NCBI GenBank assembly: GCA_036555745.1
Contig: DATBKV010000053.1
Location: 1-56,881 of the forward strand
DNA from: VAZQ01 sp036555745
GTDB lineage: Bacteria > Pseudomonadota > Alphaproteobacteria > Rhizobiales > Xanthobacteraceae
Direction of reading: 5' to 3'
Length of the DNA: 56,881 nucleotides
The notes under the pieces: generated by a model
Told to the model about the DNA's origin: nothing
The model's input: the letters and a program-made list of their open reading frames with translations, nothing else
Database searches by the model: none
Shown: one piece after another, positions 16,530-24,308 of the stretch
How positions within the stretch are numbered: position 1 is the first letter of the stretch
How the letters are laid out: each line of letters starts with the position of its first letter
Made by a program: the position numbers and the translations under genes

Positions 16530-17504
16530 ATGCAGGGAAAAGTCACGCTGGAGGATCACTTCGCGACCGAGGCCACGCTTGGCGATTCGCAGCCGTTCGG
16601 CACGCACGTCTGGGAAGAGCTGAGGTATCGGCTGCTGGACTTTCAGGAGCAGCGCCTGCGTCTGATGGACGAATGGGGCATCGAGATCATGATCGCGTCG
16701 CTCAATGCGCCGGCGGTACAAGCCATTCCCGACGTCAAACGCGCCGTCGAGGTGGCGCGCGAGGCCAACGACGTGTTGGCTGGCGAAGTCGCCAAGCGTC
16801 CCGACCGTTTCGTCGGCGTCGCCGCCTTGCCGATGCAGGACCCCGAAATGGCCATCCGAGAGCTGGAACGCTGCATCGCGGAGCTGGGCTTTAAGGGCGC
16901 GCTGGTGAACGGATATACCGAGATGGACGGCAAGCCCGTCCATTACGACCTGCCGCAGTACCGGCCGTTCTGGCGCGCACTCGAGCGCCTCGATGTCCCG
17001 TTCTACCTGCATCCACGGCCGCCGATGGCGGGCGTCTCGCGGCTCTACGAGGGCCATCCCTGGCTGTTCGGACCGACCTGGAGCTTCGCGGCCGAGACCT
17101 CGCTGCATGCGTTGCGACTGATCGGAAGCGGTCTGTTCGACGAGCTGCCCCGCCTCCAGATCGTGCTCGGTCATCTCGGCGAAGGGCTTCCGTTCTATCT
17201 CTGGCGCATTGACAACAGGAACAATTGGATGAAGGCCCCGCACAAATACGCCGCGAAGAAGGGTGTTGCGGACTATTTCCGCGCCAATTTCCATCTCACC
17301 ACGTCGGGCCATTACAGCACGCCGGCGCTGATCGACGCGATTACCGAGATCGGCGCCGAGCGCGTGATGTTCTCGGTAGACTATCCGTTCGAGGATTTCA
17401 GCGACGCAGCCGACTGGTTCGACAAGGCGGAGATCAGCGAGGCCGATCGCCGCAAGATCGGCCGCAGCAACGCGATGGCGTTGTTCAAGCTGAAGGGGAC
17501 GTGA
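16530..17504 (+). CDS. Amidohydrolase-family decarboxylase, gamma-resorcylate / dihydroxybenzoate type
   Basis: 324 residues, close to the 327 of Rhizobium gamma-resorcylate decarboxylase as I recall it, with the same opening (MQGKV..LE.HFA). Metal-site residues are visible: Glu8 and His10, His161 (FYLHPR), the catalytic His215 (LGHLGEG) and Asp284 (FSVDYPFE). The family uses a divalent metal (Mn or Zn) to decarboxylate hydroxybenzoates without oxidation. LNAPAVQAIPD and GHPWLFGPTW are typical. GGAGGAGA immediately precedes the ATG at 16530, so the 37 extra in-frame codons upstream are not coding. It overlaps the end of the convergent reductase gene by 20 bp. 2,6- or 2,3-dihydroxybenzoate is the best-guess substrate; ACMSD activity is less likely. 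Confidence 0.85.
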   Translation: MQGKVTLEDHFATEATLGDSQPFGTHVWEELRYRLLDFQEQRLRLMDEWGIEIMIASLNAPAVQAIPDVKRAVEVAREANDVLAGEVAKRPDRFVGVAALPMQDPEMAIRELERCIAELGFKGALVNGYTEMDGKPVHYDLPQYRPFWRALERLDVPFYLHPRPPMAGVSRLYEGHPWLFGPTWSFAAETSLHALRLIGSGLFDELPRLQIVLGHLGEGLPFYLWRIDNRNNWMKAPHKYAAKKGVADYFRANFHLTTSGHYSTPALIDAITEIGAERVMFSVDYPFEDFSDAADWFDKAEISEADRRKIGRSNAMALFKLKGT

Positions 17505-18438
17505 GCGCCGGCGCGGAGGAAGGCTTGCCCTCGGCATGCAGCGTGAGGACGTCCCGCACCGCGCGATTCATCGGTGTCGGCACGCCGACCTGCGCGCCGA
17601 GATCGACCACCCCGCCGGCAAGCCAGCGCAATTCGAGCCGCTTGCCCTGCTGCAGATCGTGATGCATCGACGTCGTCATGTCCGGCGGCCATCCGTCGAA
17701 GAACGGGATGCGTTGCTCGGCATAATCGGCGGGCAAGGCCACGCCGTGCGCGCGGCCGACGGCGACCACCTCCCGGGCGAGATCGAGCAGGAATTGTCGC
17801 GTGAGCGGGTTCGCCCGGATTGGACCGATGGTCGCCCGCATGGCGGTAGTCGCACCGGACATCGCGGCTAGCACCACATATTTCTCCCAGATCGAGCGGC
17901 GCACGTCGTCGCTGATCTCGGCATTAATGCCGCCACGCTTGCAGGCATCGTAAAACGCCTGCACGCGCGACGACCGGCGGCCGTCATATTCGCCGAACAC
18001 CAGCCGCTGCAACGGGCCGGTCTGAACGATGACGCCGGGGCGCCCGATATTGGTTCCAACATAGGCAACGCCGCCCATGAGCGCCGCCTCCCCGAAGATC
18101 GGACGCAGCATGTCGTCCTTCTGCACGCCATTCTGAAATGAGATCAGGCCGGTCTGCGGCGTGACGATCGGCAGCAATTGCCGCGCGGCCGCCTCGCTGT
18201 CCCACAGCTTCACGCAGAACATCACGAGGTCGACGGGGCCGATGGTCTTGGGATCGTCGGTGACATCGACCTTGGGGAGATGAATCGGCTCAGGGCCGCC
18301 TTCCACCGCAAGTCCATGCTCGCGCATGGCGGCGAGATGGCTGCCGCGCGCAACGAAGTGCACGTCGGCGCCGCCCTTGACCAGCCGCGCGCCGAAATAG
18401 CCGCCGACCCCGCCAGACCCCATGACCGCGATGCGCAA
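17485..18438 (-). CDS. 2-dehydropantoate 2-reductase family protein (ApbA/PanE)
   Basis: 317 residues. The Rossmann motif MGSGGVGGYFGARL is at the extreme N-terminus, the middle has FQNGVQ and the GGVAYVG region, and the C-terminal helical domain has EKYVVLAAMSGATTAMRATIG and the TSMHHDL motif of ketopantoate reductases. The start is a TTG at 18438 (LRIAVMG) because AAAGGAG sits six bases upstream; the next upstream ATG has no such site. PanE reduces ketopantoate with NADPH in pantothenate synthesis. Rhizobiales carry many paralogues near catabolic genes, so it may reduce another 2-oxo acid. Its end overlaps the decarboxylase gene tail to tail. Confidence 0.83.
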   Translation of the reverse strand: MRIAVMGSGGVGGYFGARLVKGGADVHFVARGSHLAAMREHGLAVEGGPEPIHLPKVDVTDDPKTIGPVDLVMFCVKLWDSEAAARQLLPIVTPQTGLISFQNGVQKDDMLRPIFGEAALMGGVAYVGTNIGRPGVIVQTGPLQRLVFGEYDGRRSSRVQAFYDACKRGGINAEISDDVRRSIWEKYVVLAAMSGATTAMRATIGPIRANPLTRQFLLDLAREVVAVGRAHGVALPADYAEQRIPFFDGWPPDMTTSMHHDLQQGKRLELRWLAGGVVDLGAQVGVPTPMNRAVRDVLTLHAEGKPSSAPALTSPSA

Positions 18439-18558
18439 CCTGAACTCCTTTGGCGAGCTTGAAAGCGGCTGCATCCATACTGTGCGGACATTTTCCGCTC
18501 AACACTGGGAGCGAGCAGCCGAACCGGCGCCGAGGGGGCCCGCGGAGGGCGGGGCATT

Positions 18559-18587
18559 CTTGCAGCCACCGCCTGCAAGTCCCATAT
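18559..18587 (+). promoter_or_regulatory. Sigma-32 (RpoH)-type promoter for the small heat-shock gene
   Basis: CTTGCA (18559-18564) and CCCATATTT (18581-18589) are 16 bp apart, fitting the alphaproteobacterial heat-shock promoter pattern CTTG...CCCATNT. A perfect 7-bp inverted repeat cttgcag/ctgcaag (18559-18565, 18573-18579) overlaps the -35 and spacer and could be an operator or a coincidence. Confidence 0.6.
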
Positions 18588-18593
18588 TTGCAA

Positions 18594-18682
18594 GGATCGC
18601 CCACAGGCGCGGAAGCTCCCGCGGGCCGGTCGAGGGGCGCCGCAAGGGCCCCGTCAAAGTCGCTTACGAGGGCTTTGAGGCC
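18594..18682 (+). promoter_or_regulatory. Structured 5' leader of hsp20, possible ROSE-type RNA thermometer
   Basis: The leader predicted from the sigma-32-like promoter is about 90 nt and can form GC-rich hairpins. It carries TCGCT (18660-18664), matching the UYGCU motif of rhizobial ROSE elements, some 13 nt before the GAGG ribosome site. ROSE elements block translation of small heat-shock mRNAs at low temperature. Pairing of TCGCT with this particular ribosome site is not obvious by eye. Confidence 0.4.
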
Positions 18683-19108
18683 ATGTCCCGGGTTCCGTCC
18701 CTATCTAGCCCGTTCCTGCTCGGATTTGACGAGATCGAGCGCGCGCTCGACCGCGTCAGCAAGGCCGCCGACGGCTATCCGCCTTACAATATCGAGCGGA
18801 TCGCCCGCCAGAACGACGAGCCCGAGCGGCTGCGGATCACGCTGGCGGTCGCGGGTTTCCGCCGCGATCAACTCGACGTGACGGTCGAGGAGAACCAGCT
18901 GGTCATCCGCGGGCGACAGCAGGACGACAGGGAGCGCCATTACCTCCACCGCGGCATCGCGGCACGGCAGTTCCAGCGCACCTTTGTGCTGGCCGAGGGC
19001 ATGGAGGTTCTGGGCGCGGACCTGAAAAACGGCCTGTTGTCGATCGATCTCGCCCGGCCGGAGCCGGAACGAATCGTGAAGACGATCAGCATCACCGATA
19101 GTGATTGA
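18683..19108 (+). CDS. Small heat-shock protein, Hsp20/IbpA family
   Basis: 141 residues. The N-terminal arm SRVPSLSSPFLLGFDEIERALDRV is followed by YPPYNIER and an alpha-crystallin domain (about 30-125) with LRITLAVAGFRRDQLDVTVEENQLVI and the GVL-like NGLLSIDL strand. This is the class found in rhizobia (IbpA-like), a cytoplasmic holdase that binds unfolding proteins. The ATG at 18683 is preceded by GAGG. The frame is open upstream but that is leader sequence. A heat-shock promoter lies about 100 bp upstream and DUF1150 follows after 47 nt, a pairing common in alphaproteobacteria. Confidence 0.9.
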   Translation: MSRVPSLSSPFLLGFDEIERALDRVSKAADGYPPYNIERIARQNDEPERLRITLAVAGFRRDQLDVTVEENQLVIRGRQQDDRERHYLHRGIAARQFQRTFVLAEGMEVLGADLKNGLLSIDLARPEPERIVKTISITDSD

Positions 19109-19155
19109 ACCCGAACAGGGCTCGACGCGTTCGAATATGCAAGGAGTCGAGTGCC

Positions 19156-19422
19156 ATGACCAACAACAACATCACCTCCCGAGATCCCCTACTCTCGCCC
19201 GAGGCGCTCGCGCTTCTGGGCGGCGGCAAGATCGCTTACGTCAGGACCGTCCGCTCCGAGGACGTACAGAAGCAGTTTCCGCAGGCGCCGCAGCTCGCGC
19301 CCGGTACCCTGCTCTATGCGCTGCATGCGGCCGACGGCACGCCTATCATGCTCACCGACAGCCGCGAGGCGGCAATCGCCAATGCCTGGAGCCAGGAGCT
19401 GGAGACGGTCAGCGTCCACTAG
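19156..19422 (+). CDS. DUF1150 family protein, copy 1
   Basis: 88 residues. AAGGAG at 19141-19146 sets the ATG at 19156. The sequence has ALALLGGGKIAYVRTVRSEDV, ALHAADGTPIMLTDSREAAIANAW and the tail LETVSVH, the pattern of DUF1150, a small soluble alphaproteobacterial family of unknown function usually found next to hsp20. Here it follows hsp20 by 47 nt and is likely co-transcribed, suggesting a stress role. A second copy follows at 19617. Confidence 0.85.
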   Translation: MTNNNITSRDPLLSPEALALLGGGKIAYVRTVRSEDVQKQFPQAPQLAPGTLLYALHAADGTPIMLTDSREAAIANAWSQELETVSVH

Positions 19423-19449
19423 CCCGGCCCGGTTCACGTCCGCGCAGCA

Positions 19450-19481
19450 TTTTGCCTCCGACTGTGTGATCCAGGACACAG
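19450..19481. repeat. 32-bp palindrome-containing direct repeat, copy 1
   Basis: This unit matches 19524-19555 at 29 of 32 positions. It contains the inverted repeat ctgtgt (19462-19467) / acacag (19476-19481) around gatccagg. It lies between the two DUF1150 genes. Confidence 0.8.
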
Positions 19482-19523
19482 TGAAAAGACCCGCAACGCC
19501 GGCCAAAATCGAAGCCTGGACCC

Positions 19524-19555
19524 TTTTGCCACCCACTGTGTGATCCAGGGCACAG
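19524..19555. repeat. 32-bp palindrome-containing direct repeat, copy 2
   Basis: Second unit, offset 74 bp from copy 1, differing at three bases. One change weakens the inverted repeat (gcacag instead of acacag). It ends 61 bp before the second DUF1150 start, so it could act as an operator, a processed hairpin or a duplication scar. Confidence 0.8.
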
Positions 19556-19616
19556 CCAGCGCGATCGATTCGGACGATAGTGGGCTCGCGCGATGCAAGC
19601 GCGAGGAGCAGGTGTC

Positions 19617-19880
19617 ATGTTCGATCGATCCGCAATGCAGCTCGCGGCGACCTCGCCGGAGAGACTGGCAGAGTTGGGTGAGAGCCGCTTGGCGTATGTC
19701 AAGGCGATCCGCTCCGAAGAGGTTGCCTTCCTCTGCGCGGAGGCGCCCGTGCTCCCAGCCGGCTATCAGGTGTTCGTGCTGCACGCCGCCGACGGCCGGC
19801 CGATCCTGCTCGCCGACAGCCGCGAAGCGGTTCTCGCCGATGCGGCGAGTCAAGAGATCGAGACTTTAAGCCTGCACTGA
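19617..19880 (+). CDS. DUF1150 family protein, copy 2
   Basis: 87 residues, clearly homologous to the protein at 19156: LAELGESRLAYVKAIRSEEV, LHAADGRPILLADSREAVLAD and EIETLSLH match copy 1 along the whole length. GAGGAG at 19603-19608 precedes the ATG at 19617. Two copies of a 32-bp palindromic repeat lie between the genes, so this copy may have its own control. Function unknown. The divergence between copies shows the duplication is not recent. Confidence 0.82.
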   Translation: MFDRSAMQLAATSPERLAELGESRLAYVKAIRSEEVAFLCAEAPVLPAGYQVFVLHAADGRPILLADSREAVLADAASQEIETLSLH

Positions 19881-19970
19881 GGCGAGTACGGCCTGCGGGC
19901 GCAAGCTCTCATTGCGGCGCTCATGTCCGAAGTGGGCGTTTGCTCCGATGCCATCGTGCTCCTCGCCGCC

Positions 19971-19993
19971 ATGCCCGCCCTCGTCGCGGGCAT
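19971..19993. terminator. Hairpin between convergent DUF1150 and ptsN genes
   Basis: atgcccgc (19971-19978) and gcgggcat (19986-19993) form a perfect 8-bp stem with a 7-nt loop. Only short T-runs follow, so termination is plausible but not certain. Confidence 0.4.
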
Positions 19994-20081
19994 TTGCGTC
20001 TCGCGAGTCAAGGCATGCATCGAAACGCACCGCCGGCAATGACGCCGGCCAATGACGCTGCTCGACAGGCGTTGAAATATG

Positions 20082-20543
20082 CTAAGCGGCGCTCGCCGAT
20101 GGCAACGCCAACACGGCGTAGAGCGCCTCGGCGTCGCGCGAGTCGCGCAATTTGCGCGCCACGTCGGGATCGCGCAGCAGGCGGGCGACACGCGCCAGCG
20201 CCTTGAGATGATCGGCCCCGGCGGCTTCAGGCGCGAGCAGCAGAAACACCAGATCGACCGGCTGGCCGTCGAGCGCCTCGAAATCGACAGGTCGTTCCAG
20301 CCGCGCAAACAGTCCGAACAACTTGCCGAGCTTGGGCAGCTTGCCGTGCGGAATGGCGATGCCGTTGCCCACGCCAGTCGAGCCGAGCTTCTCGCGCTGC
20401 TGCAGGATTTCCAGGATCGTGCGCTCGCTCTGGCCGCACAGCTCGGCTGCTCTGGCAGCCAGCTCCTGCAGCACCTGTTTCTTGCTGTTGACCTTCAGCG
20501 CCGGAATGACGGCATTGGGCGCGACCAGATCAGTGAGCAACAT
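20082..20543 (-). CDS. ptsN: PTS IIA-like nitrogen-regulatory protein PtsN (EIIA-Ntr)
   Basis: 153 residues, usual length. LLTDLVAPNAVIPALKVNSKKQVLQELA opens the EIIA fold and GIAIPHGKLP carries the phosphorylated His66. DLVFLLLAPEAAGADHLKALARVARLLRD is the conserved second half. It receives phosphate from the nitrogen PTS (PtsP-NPr) and regulates K+ transport, stress and nitrogen responses by protein contacts. It is last in the lptC-lptA-lptB-rpoN-hpf-ptsN series. AAGG precedes the ATG. Confidence 0.95.
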   Translation of the reverse strand: MLLTDLVAPNAVIPALKVNSKKQVLQELAARAAELCGQSERTILEILQQREKLGSTGVGNGIAIPHGKLPKLGKLFGLFARLERPVDFEALDGQPVDLVFLLLAPEAAGADHLKALARVARLLRDPDVARKLRDSRDAEALYAVLALPSASAA

Positions 20544-20627
20544 GGACCTTTATACCAGCAGATCGGGGAGCTCAGGATGGCCCGTCGTCGCAAAGGCCGC
20601 GGACCATAAGGACCTGCCGGTTGCCCG

Positions 20628-21230
20628 TCAATGGGCGCCCTGGGCGCTCGCCGGCGGATCGATCCATCCGATATGACCGTCCGCGCGGCGGTAAACCAGA
20701 TTGACGCGGCCGTGTCCAGCGTGCCGGAATACGAGCACCGACGCGCCTGTCAGGTCGAGCTCCATAACGGCCTCACGCACCGACAGGCGTTTCAAGGACG
20801 CGATCGACTCCGCGATAATGGCCGGGCTCGAATCGGTGATCTGCGCATCGTTTTGCGCCTGGCCCGCGACGACGGACGCTTGCGCGGCGGGCGGGCGCGG
20901 CGCGCGCTCCGGAGCATGATCATCACCACGCGCCATCTGGTGATCCTTCAGCCGCCGCTTGTAACGGCGCAGCCGCTTTTCCAGCCGCAACGCCGCCTGA
21001 TCGGCACTGGCATAGGCATCGGCCGCAAGCGCATCGGTCTCCAGCACGATGCCGGAATCGAGATGGAGGACGCATTCGGTGCGAAATCCGAAGCCCTCTT
21101 TGCCGATGGTCACGCGCCCCGAAAACCCGCCGTCAAAATATTTCGCGGCAGCCTGCACCAGGCGCTGATTGATGCGCGTACGCAACGCCGCGCCAACATC
21201 GATATTCTTGCCCGATACGCGAAACGGCAT
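20628..21230 (-). CDS. hpf: Ribosome hibernation promoting factor, long form
   Basis: 200 residues, the long-HPF size. The N-terminal S30AE domain has FRVSGKNIDVGAALRTRINQRL and basic helix RLEKRLRRYKRRLKDHQ. A flexible linker (about 115-145) leads to the C-terminal dimerisation domain ending VLVFRHAGHGRVNLVYRRADGHIGWIDPP. It binds the ribosome decoding centre and drives 100S dimers in stationary phase. GGAGGT just upstream sets the ATG at 21230; 53 in-frame codons upstream are not coding. It sits between rpoN and ptsN as in other Proteobacteria. Confidence 0.93.
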   Translation of the reverse strand: MPFRVSGKNIDVGAALRTRINQRLVQAAAKYFDGGFSGRVTIGKEGFGFRTECVLHLDSGIVLETDALAADAYASADQAALRLEKRLRRYKRRLKDHQMARGDDHAPERAPRPPAAQASVVAGQAQNDAQITDSSPAIIAESIASLKRLSVREAVMELDLTGASVLVFRHAGHGRVNLVYRRADGHIGWIDPPASAQGAH

Positions 21231-21392
21231 GATCGACCTCCAGCGAGCGCTGGTCGATGATCCCGGCGCCGGCCCGCGCTGGGCCGATGCGCGCGGGCGC
21301 GTCCGCCTAGTTCCGCCACGGCCAGCCCCCGGGCATGAACCAGGCGCGGCTTCATTGACCCCGTCGCAGCGCTCCGACGACGCGAGCATGCG

Positions 21393-22922
21393 TCAGGAGT
21401 GCGTGGCCGCGAGCGACTGTTTCTCTCGCCGCCGCTGCACCGAGGAGGCAATTCGCATCGCCTCGCGATATTTTGCGACGGTCCGCCGCGCAATGTCGAT
21501 GCCCGCACCACGCAACTTTTCCACGATCGTGTCGTCCGACAATACCTGATCGGGTCGCTCGGCCTCGATGAGTTGGCGGATTCGGTGTCGCACCGCCTCT
21601 GCCGAATGGGCTTCCCCGCCATCCGCCGACGCGATGGCCGAAGTGAAGAAATACTTCAGCTCGAAGATCCCGCGATTGGTAGCCATGTATTTGTTGGCGG
21701 TGACGCGCGAGACGGTAGACTCGTGCATGCCGATGGCATCGGCGATGGTCTTGAGATTCAGCGGCCGCAGCTGCTGAACGCCGTGGCTGAAAAACGCGCC
21801 CTGCTGGCGCGCGATCTCGGTCGAGACCTTCAAAATGGTTTTCGCGCGTTGATCGAGCGCGCGGATCAGCCAGGTCGCGCTCTGCAGGCGATCAGCCAGA
21901 TAGCTCCTATCCTTCTCGTCCCTGGCGCTATTGGCAATCTCTGCGTAGTAGCTCTGATTCACGAGCACCTTCGGCAGCGTGTCGGAATTCAGCTCGACGA
22001 TGAAACCGCCCTCCGGCGTCGGACGGACAAACACGTCCGGCACGATCGGCTGCACCAGGGTGGATCCGAAGACCAAGCCAGGTTTTGGGTTGAGCTGCCG
22101 AATCTCCGTGATCATGTCGCTCAAATCGTCCTCGCTCACGCCGCACGCCTTGCGCAAGGCGGCAAGATCGCGCTTGGCCAGCAGATCGAGACGAGCGACG
22201 AGCGCCTGCATGGCAGGATCAAACCGGTCGCGCTCCCGGAGCTGGATGGCGAGGCACTCCTCGAGATTGCGCGCGCAAACTCCGGGCGGATCGAAACCCT
22301 GCAGGATCGCCAGCACCGCCTCGACCTCGGCAGGGGCGGCGCCCAACCGCTCGGCGACCGCTGCCACCTGGCCGACCAAGTAGCCGGACTCATCGACAAG
22401 GTCGATCAGATATTGGCCGATCATGCGCCGCGCCGGGTCTGCCACCGTCAGCGCGAGCTGCCCGGCAAGATGGTCGGCAAGCGTGGTTTCGACCGGGACG
22501 AACGCCTCCAGATTGTACTCGCCGCTATCGCGGCCGCTCGGGCCGGACCATTCCGAATAACGCCCGACCCCATCGCCGTTCGAGCGCGAACTGGCGGCAT
22601 CGGCATCGGCGGGCAGCACGTCGTCGAGGTCTGCGGCGGATCGCTCCGGGACCGCGGAATCATTGCGCTCGTGAGCGACTCCTGGCCAATCTGCGCCGCC
22701 GATCTCGGGTCCAGACGAGTGCGCGAGGTCGGCCGAAGGCTTGGCGACCTCAGCCTCTCTCTCCCCCATTCGCTCGAGCAGCGGATTGCGCTCAAGCTCC
22801 CCCTCCACATAGGCGGCGAGATCAAGGTTGGAGAGCTGCAGCAGCTTGATGGCTTGCATCAGCTGCGGCGTCATCACCAGCGCGTGGCTCTGCCGGATCT
22901 CGAGTCGTTGGGTAAGCGCCAT
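21393..22922 (-). CDS. rpoN: RNA polymerase sigma-54 factor
   Basis: 509 residues. Region I is Gln-rich (QRLEIRQSHALVMTPQLMQAIKLLQLSN) and contacts enhancer-binding activators. A variable acidic region II follows (about 60-140). Region III ends with the helix-turn-helix KTIADAIGMHESTVSRVTANKY and the RpoN box ARRTVAKYRE (478-487), which reads the -24 promoter element. It directs nitrogen fixation/assimilation, C4-dicarboxylate and other activator-dependent genes. GAGGAG precedes the ATG. It is downstream of lptB and upstream of hpf. Confidence 0.97.
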   Translation of the reverse strand: MALTQRLEIRQSHALVMTPQLMQAIKLLQLSNLDLAAYVEGELERNPLLERMGEREAEVAKPSADLAHSSGPEIGGADWPGVAHERNDSAVPERSAADLDDVLPADADAASSRSNGDGVGRYSEWSGPSGRDSGEYNLEAFVPVETTLADHLAGQLALTVADPARRMIGQYLIDLVDESGYLVGQVAAVAERLGAAPAEVEAVLAILQGFDPPGVCARNLEECLAIQLRERDRFDPAMQALVARLDLLAKRDLAALRKACGVSEDDLSDMITEIRQLNPKPGLVFGSTLVQPIVPDVFVRPTPEGGFIVELNSDTLPKVLVNQSYYAEIANSARDEKDRSYLADRLQSATWLIRALDQRAKTILKVSTEIARQQGAFFSHGVQQLRPLNLKTIADAIGMHESTVSRVTANKYMATNRGIFELKYFFTSAIASADGGEAHSAEAVRHRIRQLIEAERPDQVLSDDTIVEKLRGAGIDIARRTVAKYREAMRIASSVQRRREKQSLAATHS

Positions 22923-23112
22923 GTCTCCTCAGGGATGGCGGCCCGCGGCGCGCCGGTCGCGTTCGATGCACCCAGAAAAGGTCCGGGCCGCTCGACTGGT
23001 CCAATTCTTGCTTATCCGGTTCTGGGTCTGGTGTATACCCGCCCGCCCAGCACCGGCTGCCGGAGAGATTGGGGCGCGGAGAATAGCGGGGAGAATGCCC
23101 CGGCGCGCTCGG

Positions 23113-24039
23113 CTAGATGCGGAATTCCTCGCCGAGATAGAGGCGGCGGACCTCGGGATCATTCACGATGTCGTCCTTGCGCCCTTCCATCAGGACTTGG
23201 CCGGAATAAATGATGTAGGAGCGGTCCGTGAGGTCGAGTGTCTCGCGCACATTGTGATCGGTGATCAGCACGCCGATGCCGCGATTGGTCAGGCGCCGCA
23301 CGAGCCGCTGAATATCCACGACGGCCTTCGGGTCGATGCCGGCGAACGGCTCGTCGAGCAGCATGTAGTTGGGCCGGCTCGCCAGCGCACGCGCGATCTC
23401 GACCCGGCGGCGCTCGCCGCCTGAGAGCGCGATCGACGGCGTCTTGCGATGGCGGGTGATCTCGAATTCGTCGAGCAGCGCATTGAGGTCGGCGTCGCGG
23501 CGGCCTCGATCCGGCTCCACCACTTCAAGCACCGCGCGGATGTTGTCCTCCACATTGAGGCCGCGGAAGATCGAGGCCTCCTGCGGCAGATAGCCAATGC
23601 CGAGCCGCGCGCGCTGGTACATCGGCAGGTGGGTGACGTCGTAGCCGTCAAGCTCGATCTGGCCACGCTCGGGTTTGATCAGCCCGGTGATCATGTAGAA
23701 CGCGGTGGTCTTGCCGGCGCCATTGGGCCCGAGCAGGCCGACCGCCTCGCCGCGACGCACGTAGAGGCTCACCCCGTTGACCACTTTTCGGCCGCCGTAG
23801 CTCTTTTGCAGGCCGTGGGCGGCCAGATACCCCTGTGCCGCGTCCCGCCGGCTCACCGGGGCGCGCGGACGGGGACGCGGCTTGCCCGGCGGGGGCTTCT
23901 TGGCGGTCTTGCTGCGGGCGGCCGGGATGGGCCCGCCCAGCGAACCCAGATCCATGGCCTCCTGCCAGCGGCCATTGCCGGCTTTTGCTGGACGTCGAGG
24001 CGAACGACGGTTTCGGAACAACGCGAGGATGTTGAGCAC
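23113..24039 (-). CDS. lptB: LPS export ABC transporter ATP-binding protein
   Basis: 308 residues, about 65 longer than E. coli LptB owing to a basic, Pro-rich N-terminal extension (1-68) that is common in Bradyrhizobiaceae. Walker A is GPNGAGKT (104-111), Q-loop LPQEASIFRGLNVEDN, signature LSGGE (205-209), Walker B MLLDEP with Glu230, and the H-loop TDHNVRETL. It hydrolyses ATP to drive LPS extraction by LptFG. The predicted start is a GTG at 24039 with a weak GAGG site; an ATG at codon 29 is an alternative. It follows lptA by 269 nt and precedes rpoN. Confidence 0.95.
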   Translation of the reverse strand: MLNILALFRNRRSPRRPAKAGNGRWQEAMDLGSLGGPIPAARSKTAKKPPPGKPRPRPRAPVSRRDAAQGYLAAHGLQKSYGGRKVVNGVSLYVRRGEAVGLLGPNGAGKTTAFYMITGLIKPERGQIELDGYDVTHLPMYQRARLGIGYLPQEASIFRGLNVEDNIRAVLEVVEPDRGRRDADLNALLDEFEITRHRKTPSIALSGGERRRVEIARALASRPNYMLLDEPFAGIDPKAVVDIQRLVRRLTNRGIGVLITDHNVRETLDLTDRSYIIYSGQVLMEGRKDDIVNDPEVRRLYLGEEFRI

Positions 24040-24308
24040 GCCGCTGCCTCGAAGCTCCCCGGGTTCTACTGAGTCGTCCGGTACCTAGATGCCCACAATA
24101 GCGTCTTCCCGGGAAGCGGAAACTGAACCGAACGCGTGTTTCAGCAGGAGAGACGGAGGTTCTGCGTCCGAATCGGCGCAAATTTATGGACCGGCCCCTG
24201 CCACGGCATGCGGGCGCTCAAGACCCCGCACCGGCGGGCGCGCGGTCGAGCCTCGCTTCCCCGAAGGAAGCAGTCATATCAATAAGGTAGCTCCACTTCC
24301 GGCAGGCG

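Noticed and set aside
16530..17504. Identification as ACMSD (partner of the 3-hydroxyanthranilate dioxygenase)
   Set aside because: Opening motif and spacing of metal ligands match gamma-resorcylate/dihydroxybenzoate decarboxylases better.
21399..23213. 604-codon open frame on the plus strand
   Set aside because: Antisense to rpoN; composition is an artefact of codon bias.
24255..24271. gcttcc/ggaagc hairpin between lptA and lptB as a terminator
   Set aside because: Only a 6-bp stem without a T-run, inside a cluster expected to be co-transcribed.
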